Assembly (NCBI GenBank): GCA_030761205.1
Contig: JAULJL010000003.1
Location: 34,444,301-34,508,300, forward strand
Direction of reading: 5' to 3'
DNA from: Fremontodendron californicum
Lineage: Eukaryota; Streptophyta; Magnoliopsida; Malvales; Malvaceae
DNA: 64,000 nt
Shown: positions 57,901 to 64,000 of the stretch, piece after piece
Layout of the letters: the number at the start of each line of letters is the position of its first letter
Numbering within the stretch: position 1 is the first letter of the stretch
Notes under the pieces: model-generated
Databases searched by the model: none
What the model saw: the letters and a program-made list of their open reading frames with translations, nothing else
Told to the model about the DNA's origin: nothing
Translations under genes and position numbers: made by a program

Positions 57901-60845
57901 TATTTGGATCTCCATTGATGAGATCATGAGAACCTGGTTCGTTGTTGAGAGCAACAGAAACCACTGTAGAACCTTCTTTTCTCATGCCAGGATCCATACT
58001 CTTCATCTGTTCCAAAAGAGCCTCAGCATCCTCTTTCTTGAAACACAACCCAAGTGATTTTTCAATTGAAACACCCGAAACGAACGCGAATTCCTCCTCT
58101 GAAATACTGAAAGCATAAACCGGAACCCCAACCAATCTCTCAAGGCAGCCGTTTTTTTTTTTTTTTCAAATCAATCTTCCATACCTCAGCATCATCTTCC
58201 CGTTCTCGGTCCCGCTCTTACTCCGGCTCAGACTCCAAGTCCAGCTCTCGCTCTCGGTCTGTGTCCCGCTCCAGATCTGCTTCCCCGTCTAGCTCTCGCT
58301 CTCGGTCTAGATCTTCCTCCTAAGTCCAGCTCAGATCTGCAATAATTGTAGCACAGAACCGGTTTCCGTTCGATGCGCAACCGATAATTTGGTGCTTTGT
58401 CAAGAGTGTGATTGGGACGCGCACGGTAGTTGCTCTGTTTCAGCCGCACACGATCGCACCCCTGTGGAAGGGTTTTTTTGGTTGTCCCTCGGCTCTGGAG
58501 ATGGCTTCGGCTTGGGGATTCGATCTTGAAGAGAAGGAACAGGTGTCACCAAGAGTTGATGATGCCGACGGTGGAGCCGTGGGTCTGAGAATGTAATGCC
58601 CAGATCTCAAAGAGCTTGAAGGGTCCTCTTGCCCAGATCTCAAAGAAGTTTGGTTGCGGCTGCGGTCAGTAGCTTGGCTTGAGAAATGGAAGCAGATGTG
58701 GCTCGGTGTTGTCGTTGGATGAGGAAGCAAAGCAAAGCTAGAGCAACAAATTTAAATTTTTGGGGCGGCAAAGGATGGTGAAAAAGGTTGAAAGCAGTGA
58801 AATTTTTTTTTTTTTTTTTCGATCTAGTATTTTCTGATGATTTTTAAGAAAAATCAAGTAGGAAAACGAAAAAAGGGGATTTAGAGAAAGATGCAGGTGG
58901 TGGAGTGGCTGGGGGTGGAGAAGCGGATGTTGGAGTGGCAGGAGGTGGAGAAGCAGGTGGAAGAGAGGCGGGAGGTAGGATGAGGTTTTTTCAGATTTTT
59001 TTTTTTTTTTTTTTTTTTTCAGATCTGGTTTTTTCTCCTCTCTGACACCTCTTTGAAGTATAGGAAGTATGAACAGCGCTTTGTGGATGTGGGGTTAGTT
59101 GATATCCATGTCAATCTGCAAGATATGTTTGGCAAAATGCTTATTTTTAAAATATTTATATTAACTTGTTTTGTCAAAGAGACATGGATATCAACTAACC
59201 CCACATCCACAAAGCGCTGTTCATACTTCCTATACTTCAAAGAGGTGTCACTTCCCACCAATGGCGGATCTTGACATTTAATTTTGGAGGGGCCAATTAG
59301 TATTATACTCTATATTAGATTTGTTCAATCATATATATATATATATAAATTAAGAAATAAAAAAAATAAAACCAATTATCTTAAATTTAAAAAAAATCAA
59401 TTTAAATATATTTTATATTAATACATATAAATACTAAAAAAATTTGGGGGGGCCAAGGCCCCCTCAGGCTCCTATAAGGAGCCGCCCCTGCTTCCCACTA
59501 AAATTCCTCTAATGTAGCTATTATAGCTTTTGCTAATTAGTTCCAATTTAGGCAATGACTTTGCTAACGAGTGCCTTTAAGCACTCTCTAAGGTTAGTTA
59601 ATAATTAATATACTATTTATAGTAAAAACATTGTATTAAATGCAATAACTGACAAATTAAATTCATCATTTCCGATCATTGGGTGAAGATATTACTATAT
59701 ATATAGTAACCTTAAAGAGTGCCCTTAGGACACTCGTTTGCAAAATCCTTAAGCAATAACTATAAATTGCAATGCCCTATATGTTTTCATTCAAGCAAAC
59801 TCCTTTTCTTATATTTGTGCATGAGAGGCATGAGTATGGCTTTGTTCACACTTAAGAATCCATATTTTTGGATACTATAAGAGTTCGTGTTTGTATAAAC
59901 TATACAATCAAGAAATCAATGATAAATTTAATTTCATTCAAGTAATAGTAAATAATATTTTAAAATATAGTTTTGGTTACTACAAAAGATTCACACAATG
60001 TGTGATCTAGCAGAATTGATTCCAAGGGATGATAGTGATACATAGTTACATACCAGTGAAACACCACCAGAACCCAGTTCACACATTGTGTTGACATTTA
60101 CTTCAGCAATGAGCAGCCCAGTAGCAACCTACCCCAGTTTTTTAATAAGCAGAATGATTAATTTCCTTAATATATACAAGTATAGAAATGAGGAACAGAA
60201 AAAGAATTATTATGCAAAGAAAGACTGTTGTAAATTACCATAAAAATCCAACAAAGGATACAAGCAATTGCAGAGGCCAAAAACCCAGATTCTTGTGTCA
60301 CTGCAGGAATGGCCAGAATCCCAGCACCCACCTAGAGTATTAATCACCAACAGGCAAAATACATCAATTCATGAAGAAAAAAAAAAAAGTTAAAAAAGAA
60401 AATCAAACAATGGACAGCAAAGCTGAGAAAATTAATTAAGGGCATACCGTGGTACCCGCCACCAGGAATATTGCACTGGATAAACTTCCTGGAGAGGATC
60501 ATAGAAATTTAAAACTGTAATTGAATGAATAAATTTAAATAAAATTAAGAATAATGCAATTCCTCAATATTTATAAATAAATATACCAGGTTCTCTCTTG
60601 AGCGTGGCTTGGTTGAGGTTAGAAAAGAGCCTCTCAAATTCATATTCTTGTGGCTGATCATCAGCAGACTGTCTCTGGGAGGAGCATTTGAAGGTTCTCA
60701 AAGGAGTAGGAAACTGATGACAGTGGTGGTCTCTCTTTCTGAGCAGTGATTTTGGGCACAAGTACTTTTGGTTGTGCAAGAGTAGTTGAGGGCTTGTGCG
60801 AGAAACTAGAGAAGTGGGCGTTTGCAGTTGAATAGAGAGCGACAT
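42938..60845 (-). CDS. plastid-type tryptophan/tyrosine permease (aromatic amino acid transporter), 14 exons
   Basis: Exons (minus strand): 60845-60587, 60488-60448, 60331-60239, 60128-60054, 52784-52735, 52184-52095, 51934-51878, 45785-45716, 45106-45005, 44915-44863, 44330-44180, 44075-43991, 43636-43508, 43119-42938. All have GT-AG borders and phases agree; the sum is 1437 nt, 478 residues plus TGA. Residues 1 to about 75 are Ser/Arg-rich like a plastid transit peptide. Then come SSAIFLVAGTTVGAGILAIP, the first transmembrane helix and signature of the Trp/Tyr permease family (HAAAP, 11 helices typical), and NVVPVLCTNLEGN and GFVLGLSDFLAD further on. ATG 60845 is the first ATG of the frame. 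It probably moves Tyr/Trp across a plastid envelope membrane, by family inference. Introns 4 (7.3 kb) and 7 (6.1 kb) are swollen by a LINE and a chromovirus. No break was found in the coding sequence. Confidence 0.93.
43280..43395 (-). mobile_element. SINE-like fragment in intron 13
   Basis: The minus strand reads tagttggttcatgcagtc (A-box-like) and then tctagattctaatcc (B-box-like) about 40 bases later. Weak. Confidence 0.3.
44381..44567. mobile_element. hAT-type MITE in intron 10, 187 bp
   Basis: Termini CTATGTTACTCGGAC and GTCGGAGCAACATAG are inverted repeats. The 8-bp duplication gtaatgac flanks it (44373-44380, 44568-44575). The interior has repeated cggacacgggt phrases. Confidence 0.9.
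45296..45385 (-). mobile_element. tRNA-derived SINE in intron 8
   Basis: The minus strand reads tggctcaatggtaag (A box), then gggttgcaatcttcc (B box), then a C-run and a poly-A tail (45307-45296). This is the layout of Au-like plant SINEs. Confidence 0.6.
46113..46451 (-). repeat. 3' LTR of the chromovirus
   Basis: TGATGCAGGG...CTGCATCA. Contains an internal repeat of cctacttaaaataaactaag. It differs from the other LTR by c/g near 46275 and g/a near 46371. Confidence 0.95.
46452..46461 (-). other. polypurine tract of the chromovirus
   Basis: The minus strand reads AAGGGAGATT between the gag-pol stop codon and the 3' LTR. Confidence 0.75.
46463..51121 (-). CDS. gag-pol polyprotein of the chromovirus, intact
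   Basis: 1552 residues from ATG 51121 (MVGRGRGRARG), just after the primer site; the frame extends further upstream only without an ATG. Order: gag with CCHC knuckle near 355 (CFSCGERGHASYTC), aspartic protease near 442 (IDNGSSEKYI, with Asn where Ser/Thr is usual), RT with YFDDIL near 792, RNase H (DASHNGIGAVLSQ, YDLEFYALV), integrase with HHCC near 1130-1165 and D, D, E in MDFVLG, SDRDVKF and TDGQTEAIN, and a chromodomain-like tail (FLIKWLGKPACESTW) near 1515. All key catalytic residues are present, so the element looks autonomous. It ends next to the polypurine tract. Confidence 0.95.
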   Translation of the reverse strand: MVGRGRGRARGNQGQQTDLNEMRQMIEDLSRAVQALQRPGLVGARMEIPEGDHNPFDLSEGGQEEESDDGEAENPFHNAGPANLVARGGLEDRLLHALDLNGGGVRIQVDDFHGDLHAEDYLDWEATVDNYFEWKPMAEHRMVLFVKLHLKGAALQWWKRVEEQRARQGKLKIGSWEHMKSKMRKQFVPADYAMDLYCKFHLLRQNGRSIDQYTSDFNNLSIRVGLKETNEQLTSRYLAGMDLSIRDELGVVRLFTLEDARQAALQAEKKVLRYGARRPIFNKSESASHSNFNGKGAASTNKLTGSNSMGSSKGYKGQNEYRGDTQAGYGKTGGGTQPNPNKTGAGSQIRCFSCGERGHASYTCPKRRVNLIEIEEDGLDLSEPIYDDHNDDDDDVDIYPVQGESLMVRRVMTTTTKDDKEDWRRRSIFRTRVLCGTKVCDAIIDNGSSEKYISKETVDKLHLPTEKHPHPYKIQWVKKGFEIPVQSQCLVKFVMGSNVDDEALCDVVPMDACHILLGRPWLYDHDMQHYTKENTYSFHRAGKKYTLHPHREVAAPNTSKLNGFLTAEELEDEGREAGVMFAVISKVANCVDSDGDSKEQPMAVQRLLEEFADLVGDTLPQGLPPMRSIQHAMDLVPGASLPNLPAYRIPPAQWLEMQKQVEELMEKGLVRESKSPCACPALLAPKKDGSWRMCVDSRAINKITVKYRFPIPRLEDMLDQLTGSKVFSKIDLRSGYHQIRLREGDEWKTAFKTPDGLYEWLVMPFGLSNAPSTFMRIMTEVLKPFLTRFIVVYFDDILIYSHSEKEHLVHLRQVLEVLQKEKLFVNLKKCSFLQKEVVFLGFIVSAEGLKPDPGKVLAIQDWPAPQSAKEVRSFHGLTSFYRRFIRNFSSIMSPITETLKKEQFEWTNSAQKAFERIKLLLTAAPVLALPDFDKLFVVECDASHNGIGAVLSQEGKPLEFFSEKLSDSKRRYSTYDLEFYALVRAIRHWQHYLAYREFVVYSDHQALRYLSSQKKLNDRHAKWSSYLDEFNFSLKYKTGKTNVVADALSRRSLILTTMSSQVVGFEELKNQYVTDSDFKQIVADLQGTEADQQLPYRLHDGYLFKGNHLCIPEGSFREQIIRELHGNGLGGHFGRDKTIALVLDRYYWPRMYKDVSRFVQRCSICQFGKGTSQNTGLYTPLPEPEAPWIHLSMDFVLGLPKTSKGYDSIFVVDRFSKMAHFIPCSKTADASHIADLFFKEVVRLHGVPTSIVSDRDVKFVGHFWRTLWRKLGTELKYSSTCHPQTDGQTEAINRSLGNLLRCLVKNHVKGWDSVIPQGEFAYNNSVNRTIKKTPFEVAYGLKPQQVLDLVPLPQEARVSKDGEAFADHVRKLHEEVQTALKASNVAYADAANQHRRFKEFEEGDLVLVHLKKDRFPKGTYHKLKSRKFGPCKVLKKISSNAYLIELPGELQISPIFNVSDLYSFEGFDEENVTTIEDQADQLPTKQADVVQEVLDVREVKSRRGNAYRRFLIKWLGKPACESTWIAEEELRKIDPEVYAEAAKVYSMESAPF
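51122..51135 (-). other. primer-binding site of the chromovirus
   Basis: The minus strand reads TGGTATTAGAGCCA, two bases after the 5' LTR, matching the usual initiator Met-tRNA site with one change (TGGTATCAGAGC). Confidence 0.8.
51138..51476 (-). repeat. 5' LTR of the chromovirus
   Basis: 339 bp, 337 identical to the 3' LTR. Confidence 0.95.
53205..56618 (-). CDS. LINE ORF2: endonuclease-reverse transcriptase, intact
   Basis: 1137 residues. Apurinic-type endonuclease at 1-225 (MNFIVWNTRGLNN, LLETRVK, LAGDFNVI, SDHCLAYI). RT at about 480-760, with GPDGYTAQFF, KIDLQKAFDSLNWDF, GLRQGDPLSPYLF and the catalytic FADDLLIF near 694. Then a zf-RVT zinc-binding domain near 960-1060 (CELCQTEQEIRNHIFFEC). 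No RNase H domain follows. Length and order are those of plant L1 elements. It nicks target DNA and primes reverse transcription there. Its ATG overlaps the ORF1 stop codon in ATGA (56618-56615), which suggests translation by termination-reinitiation. Confidence 0.95.
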   Translation of the reverse strand: MNFIVWNTRGLNNPQKQKSIIQRINCLKADLVCLLETRVKQQNMPAIVDRLFQGWKLHHNYLEAYNGRIWFLWRNQMQVDLIATSDQSITCCTTYNSIRFYITAIYGSNEGISRRRLWHHLQDIQGRIDGSPWLLAGDFNVIARTQESSDFNGSYMLTSDMKDFQDCLTQLSVFDHTSTGPAFTWSNHQTDAYLAKKLDRVLVNDCWHTQFAHSFVEFLAPMVSDHCLAYIKMNLTAHSPPKPFRFFNFWTRNPEFLNIVENSWQEPFIGNPMTTLFHKLKRLKAVLRAFNLAIYGNISGKVQDKRQELESMQMINLHQRPSNTLVETERRLHAELMELQKAEESYYRQKSRIKWLQEGDQNTHYFHKMVSAKHSKQSIRVLYDDEGRKLEDFGQISKEAVRFFQKLIGTEDKQVTDCPRELLTELIQPALPAEAKDNLAKAVTKEEVKRAMFEQNGDKAPGPDGYTAQFFKTAWPIVEEDVTAAILSFFHSGSRISVFNSTCIALVPKFQNPNHMKDFRPISCCSVIYKCITRIITARLTPLLPTMISSNQSAFIPGRSISDNILMAQELVKGYGRATLSPRFAMKIDLQKAFDSLNWDFILTVLSVYGLPDKFIGWIKACITSPKFSISLNGGLVGYFEGAKGLRQGDPLSPYLFVIAMNVLSRLLDAGALHGVYSYHPKCHRIKLTHLCFADDLLIFAKGNLDSVVGIQGILHYFYTISGLQLNPSKSEVFSSGVSRTTLLEMQELTGFKLGKLPVRYLGIPLVTRRLSEKDCSPLIDRITQRINGWAARMLSYAGRLQLIQSVLFNVSNFWCRHFVLPKAVLKRINQLCSRFFWKGRDDSAKGARVKWSSICCPKSEGGLGLKDLGIWNKACIIQHLWALLSQAGSLWIAWLHAYVLKGRTVWQVQPSPGSSWTWRKMLQLRALALRFTSNQNGALTWKFPGNRFMVAKVWNDLRPRQDKVEWDKLIWFPFHIPKHALVAWMAILDKLPTKNRLMSWGMEVDGKCELCQTEQEIRNHIFFECDYSKEIWGHILCLCQLHRSIRSWQAELQWAVNRIRGKTLISVILRLSWSAFLYSIWRERNNRCFNRLQSTQGAIIEQIKEIIRMRLLGLKNISPDEVNRRLDADWGLSLFS
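56615..58135 (-). CDS. LINE ORF1: RNA-binding DUF4283/zinc-knuckle protein, start unclear
   Basis: An open frame of about 506 codons with no ATG near its 5' end: 58135 is TTG, and the first ATG is near residue 44. It contains a DUF4283-like fold (WEPGMKSLEFNLKKLPVWIHLGGVPLELY) and a zinc knuckle (CKHCNLFGHTDRNC) near 335-350, then a charged tail. Upstream the frame crosses an A15 run (58166-58152) and reaches TGA at once. One A fewer would join it to EDDAEVWKIDLKKK. So either slippage on the A run or a lost start explains the missing N-terminus. It binds the element RNA, by family knowledge. Confidence 0.8.
   Translation of the reverse strand: MVGVPVYAFSISEEEFAFVSGVSIEKSLGLCFKKEDAEALLEQMKSMDPGMRKEGSTVVSVALNNEPGSHDLINGDPNTELSNVREDRETVTERLHIPEKLVTTTFADVASVKTNFDWKKLFTISSDQSLLFFPPQHSNGSITIKPPTEVFEEGATVWMNSVVAQFVGKAPNFSTFQRLANMLWGKNGAVVIKSAGLNLYLIQFPNADTREWVLEQGPWHIQNKPLILRKWEPGMKSLEFNLKKLPVWIHLGGVPLELYTRRGLSYIASALGTPLYMDRITASQQRLAYAKVCVEIAVDVPIPKCINVELCDGTIANVVVDIPWYPPKCKHCNLFGHTDRNCTKQPVGATKVWIPKEGPKAELSKHDAQATSSVEVESSALPMAQEQKEASMKETEVNEGSKGRGSRSIQKSNKSVLAGSQNRFDILSDSERTNVDPGQTSGSEQWREEEQLVEILPNSLKKQRAAAAGVADLMKALKNKKKGPIDKGKRGKAVLPASGVTPPQLS
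58190..58323 (+). pseudogene. RS-domain-like terminal exon, antisense to the LINE leader
   Basis: The plus strand has a T15 run and pyrimidine-rich cttccatacctcag, then 43 codons of almost pure Ser/Arg (SSSRSRSRSYSGSDSK..., ending SRSRSRSSS) and TAA. This looks like the last exon of an SR-type splicing factor or similar RS protein, with its splice acceptor. No other exon is visible. Simple-sequence coincidence is possible. Confidence 0.4.
58324..59034 (-). other. presumed LINE 5' leader
   Basis: GC-richer than its surroundings, with no convincing ORF. It holds two cccagatctcaaagaa phrases about 37 bases apart and T-runs at 58802-58820 and 58998-59020. It is either LINE 5' UTR/promoter or transduced host DNA. 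Confidence 0.45.
59044..59250. repeat. foldback element: 69-bp inverted repeat with a 68-bp spacer
   Basis: 59044-59112 (gacacctctttgaag...gatatccatgtc) is the reverse complement of 59181-59250 apart from a single 1-base indel. The near identity implies recent origin. Confidence 0.95.
59260..59490. mobile_element. hAT-type MITE, 231 bp
   Basis: Termini CAATGGCGGATC and GGAGCCGCCCCTG are imperfect inverted repeats. The 8-bp duplication cttcccac flanks it (59252-59259, 59491-59498). It contains ggggccaaggccccct. Confidence 0.9.
59551..59749. mobile_element. MITE, about 200 bp
   Basis: Inverted termini tttgctaacgagtgcc...actctctaaggtta and taaccttaaagagtgcc...cactcgtttgcaaa. A clear target duplication was not found. 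Confidence 0.75.
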
Positions 60846-61554
60846 TTTTGGTTTTCCCACCTCAGAGCTCAGACTCTGCTGCTTAGCTTTTAGTTACTTG
60901 CCTCGCCTGCCTGGCCAGCGCTGGATAAGGAAAAGGGGAATGCAATGCAATGCAACGTGGTAGACTCTAACTCACATTTACTACAACTAGAAATATGGTT
61001 CAACTGTTGAAGCAAAGGATGACGAGAGTTCACTCAGGATAACGTGGGCCATCGCATGCCATACCTATATACCATGTCTTTCACCTAAGTAATTTCAACT
61101 TGCTTTCAGTTTTCGTCCCATTCCCACCATTTGATTCGCATATAAAAAACAATCTCTAAATCTAAGCTCAAAAAACAATCTCTAAATCTAAGCTGATTTA
61201 TGACTGAACTCTGAGCTTTGGGTTCACCTGCCCTAGATATTGCACACCCGGGAGGAAATATAAAAAAATAATGAGTTGAAAAAATTTATATTTGAAAATA
61301 AATAGTTTAATGATATATGATGTGACTATTTTTTTTTTCCTTCAAATAATGAAGTTATCTGATTATGCTGTGAGGGAGTTTTAAAAAAAGTAAAATATAT
61401 AAATATTTTTAATTATATTTTATATTATAAATTTAATTTGGTTTTCCTACAATAAATTTTGTTATTTTTCACAAAAGTGAGCCTATCCACGTCAGTTTTT
61501 TTTACCTCATTTCTTTTAGTTGATGAGGAAAGAAAAAAAAATGGTAGGAAGGAG
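60846..61554. other. 5' flank of the permease gene
   Basis: It should hold the promoter and 5' UTR. A direct repeat of aaaaaacaatctctaaatct lies at 61147-61197. No unambiguous TATA box. Confidence 0.4.
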
Positions 61555-62330
61555 AAAAAAATAAAAAAATTTGTGTATTTGTATTTTTTTTTTGTTTAAA
61601 ATATTATAAATTTATATAAATTTTTACACGTTAATAATTTATTTTATATATATTTTTAAACGTTCATGTATCCGTATCGTGTTTATGTTATTTTTTCTAT
61701 ATTGTATTCACGATGTATTCGTGTTCGTTTTTTTTTCAAAGTATTATAAATTTATATAAATTTTTACACGTTAATAATTCGTTTTATGTATATTTTTATA
61801 CGTTCGTATATTAGTGTCGTGTTCATGTTATTTTTCGTGTTGTGTTTTAATTATTTTTTCATTTTTGTGTTCATGTTCATGTTATTTTTCGTGTTGTGTT
61901 TTACTTATTTTTCCTATATTATGTTCGTGTCGTGTTTCAATTCATCTAATATTTTACATAGTTTATCATTGTTGTTCAATTTAGAAAAAAAATTATGTGT
62001 TCGTGTCGTATCGTTATACATAACATATTTTGCATGATTTGTCATAGTTATTCGATTTAGAGAAAAATTTGTGTGTTCCTAACGTGTTCGTTTTTTTTTT
62101 TTTTTTGTGTTTTCAAATATTATAAATTTATATAAATTTTTACACGTTAAAAATTTATTTTATGTATATTTTTACATGTTGTTGTATTCTTATCGAATTT
62201 ATGCTATTTTTCGTGTTGTGTTTTAATTATTTTTTCTATGTTGTGTTCGTGTCTTGCTTCAATTCATTTTATATTTTACATAATTTGTCATTATGATTCA
62301 ATTTAGGAAAAAATTTGTTTCACTTAAATT
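61555..62330. repeat. dispersed cgtgt-rich repeat, copy 4
   Basis: The same phrases as at 41.2-42.5 kb (ttttacacgttaataattc, gtcgtgttcatgttattttt, ttgtgttcgtgt), about three diverged units. Confidence 0.8.
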
Positions 62331-64000
62331 TATCTTCTAAGCTGACTTTATAAATTGTTTATAACTTTAAATTATCATGACAGTTCTCTTTTGCTATTTT
62401 ATAAAATATTAATTTATTTTTTTGGTTTAATTGTCAATTTTCGTTTTTAGAAATGTTATCATCGTATATTTAACATTTGATTTTCACGGCATCGCGCGGG
62501 TATTTAATTTAGTTTTAATAAATTTATTAACTGAGTTGATATCTTATTAACTCGTGACACGAATTCAGTCAAGAAAATACAAAAAAAAAAAACATTTAAA
62601 TTATAATAATAAAATAAAATTAAAATTTTTTAAGTCTTTTAATTAAAAAAAAAAACTACTCAAAATTTTTAATATCTTTTAATTTTTTTAATACAATAAT
62701 TATTCACTTATATTTTTAATTTATTATTTCTTTTAAAATACAATATTAAAAAAAAAACATTTTTCATCCACTTTTATGGGTGTGGTAAATTCTATTAAAG
62801 AAATTACATAAAAAAAAAATTAAAAAATGTGAGAAAATTTGGTGAAAGAAGAAAGAAGTTACATAACTACATGTTGTGGTTTTTAAATGGAAAAAAAATA
62901 GATAAAGGTGGTTTTTTACTTTTTTAAATTAAATTACTAATATAATTCTATAAATATATTATATTTATATTATAATATGAGTTTTTTATTAATTCTCTAA
63001 CTGAGTTGGTGTCATTTGACTCATGACACCAATTCAATCAGTAATTTTATATATAATATAGATATAGATGTTCTTTAATTGAGTTTGGTGTCACGAGTTA
63101 AATGACATCAATTCAGTTAATAAAATTACTGAAAAATTAAATAAATATTAATAATAAATATAAAATCAATTTTTTTTTTATAAATTTTAATAAAACATAT
63201 TTCTTTTCAATAAAACTATCAATTCCTACATAAAAAAAAAAAAAAAAAACTACACATAATTTATACTCTTAAACAAAATTACTGACATAATTTATTTATT
63301 TTAAAAATTAAAAAAACACTCATTTACCAAATTCTAATTATTATTCATGCTCATAAAATCCAAAGCTGCTGCAATGCAAAGCCATATGTCTAACTCTAAT
63401 CTTAACAAAATAACATGTCTTATTTGATTTCATCAAAAAACTTTACTTTTAATTGTTTCATCAAAAATACTTTTTAGGCATAACACACACAAAAAAAAAA
63501 AAAAAAAAAAAGAAGGTATTTTGGAATACCTCATTTGCTTCAGTTTAGGGTTTAGGGTTGTTTTTTCATTCTTCTATCCCTACAAATTTCAATGTTTTTG
63601 ATAGCCCTTAAATCCAAGATCTCGAGAAAGATGGCAGATGCATCTAGCCACCAAGATCTAGGTAGGGCTAAGATACATCAATCCCAACAAAAAAAGTTTT
63701 ATTTAAGTTGTAAGCAAATGGGTTTTGGATCTTAAAAAAGCCCATTGACTTTTCATATTCACTTTCCAACTCTAACCATTACAGTTCCATAGTCAAAAGT
63801 CCGAATTGTAGGGTAGCAGCCGGTTTAGGTACTTTTATGGTATTGTAGTTAATCAAACAAAATCCAATAATAGGTACTTTAGGCCTTCCCCTAGTGGTTT
63901 AAAAACATAAAAAGTACCTAGTAATTGCTGATCAAGCCACAAGAGCACTATCTCTGCTAACTCTTACCATAGTTAAACTGGTTTCTCCAAATTATGGGCT
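62331..64000. other. AT-rich intergenic DNA, no gene seen
   Basis: Two inverted relatives of aactgagttggtgtca / tgacatcaattcagtt lie at 62.99-63.12 kb, with another near 62.53. The last 500 bases are less AT-rich (tttagggtttagggtt, aagatggcagatgcatctag) and may approach a gene to the right, but no ORF can be supported. Confidence 0.45.

Larger units (their letters stand above)
53004..59035 (-). mobile_element. L1-type LINE in intron 4, both ORFs open
   Basis: It has ORF1 (DUF4283/zinc knuckle), ORF2 (endonuclease, RT, zf-RVT), a 180-bp 3' UTR and a 12-base poly-A tail (53017-53006 on the minus strand). The tail is preceded on the plus-strand side by tttcctctctc. A similar ctcctctctg occurs at 59035-59043, so a short target duplication (tcctctct) may mark the 5' end there. 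That border is uncertain, because 58.14-59.03 kb is an unusual GC- and T-rich leader. Same direction as the host gene. Confidence 0.85.

Noticed and set aside
58228..58449. minus-strand Arg-rich ORF in the LINE leader
   Set aside because: It is the complement of the Ser/Arg frame; the plus-strand reading has the splice acceptor and stop and is more protein-like.

Overview
This is a stretch of a eudicot plant nuclear genome. It is AT-rich, has introns with GT-AG borders, and is dominated by nested transposable elements. I cannot name the species. One complete host gene is visible, together with one diverged zinc-finger gene and several gene relics. Everything else is mobile DNA or AT-rich filler. 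I found no tRNA, rRNA or CRISPR locus.

1-11.6 kb: a Ty3/gypsy (Athila/Tat-like) LTR retrotransposon on the minus strand, cut by the left window edge, has inserted into the transposase gene of a Mutator-like element (MULE). It is the most unusual object here. Its gag-protease-integrase frame is one open 1205-codon ORF from which reverse transcriptase and RNase H have been removed in frame. Downstream it carries two further intact ORFs on the same strand. One is a 178-residue basic, cysteine-rich protein that resembles plant-virus nucleic-acid-binding/silencing-suppressor proteins. The other is a 218-residue LONELY GUY (LOG)-type cytokinin-activating enzyme. Both are preceded by strong splice-acceptor sequences, and a donor-like CAG|GTAAT lies just before gag.

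11.6-30 kb: an OTU-protease pseudogene; a 4.1-kb insertion bounded by perfect 18-bp direct repeats, which itself contains a hAT element that contains a MULE-type MITE; and a complete non-autonomous LTR element (23.68-29.84 kb, 5-bp target duplication) with only decayed gag, related to the first element.

30-42.9 kb: a diverged C2H2 zinc-finger gene, duplicated AT-rich blocks, a dispersed repeat rich in cgtgt motifs, and a 3.6-kb MULE with an exact 9-bp target duplication. This MULE carries a broken plant mobile domain (PMD) gene and arrays of subterminal palindromes.

42.9-60.85 kb: a complete 14-exon gene on the minus strand for a plastid-type tryptophan/tyrosine permease. The 14 exons sum to 1437 nt in frame (478 residues). 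Its introns have absorbed an intact young chromovirus (intron 7), an intact LINE (intron 4), hAT MITEs and SINE-like pieces. The two large insertions lie in the same orientation as the gene. 60.85-64 kb is upstream DNA with repeats.
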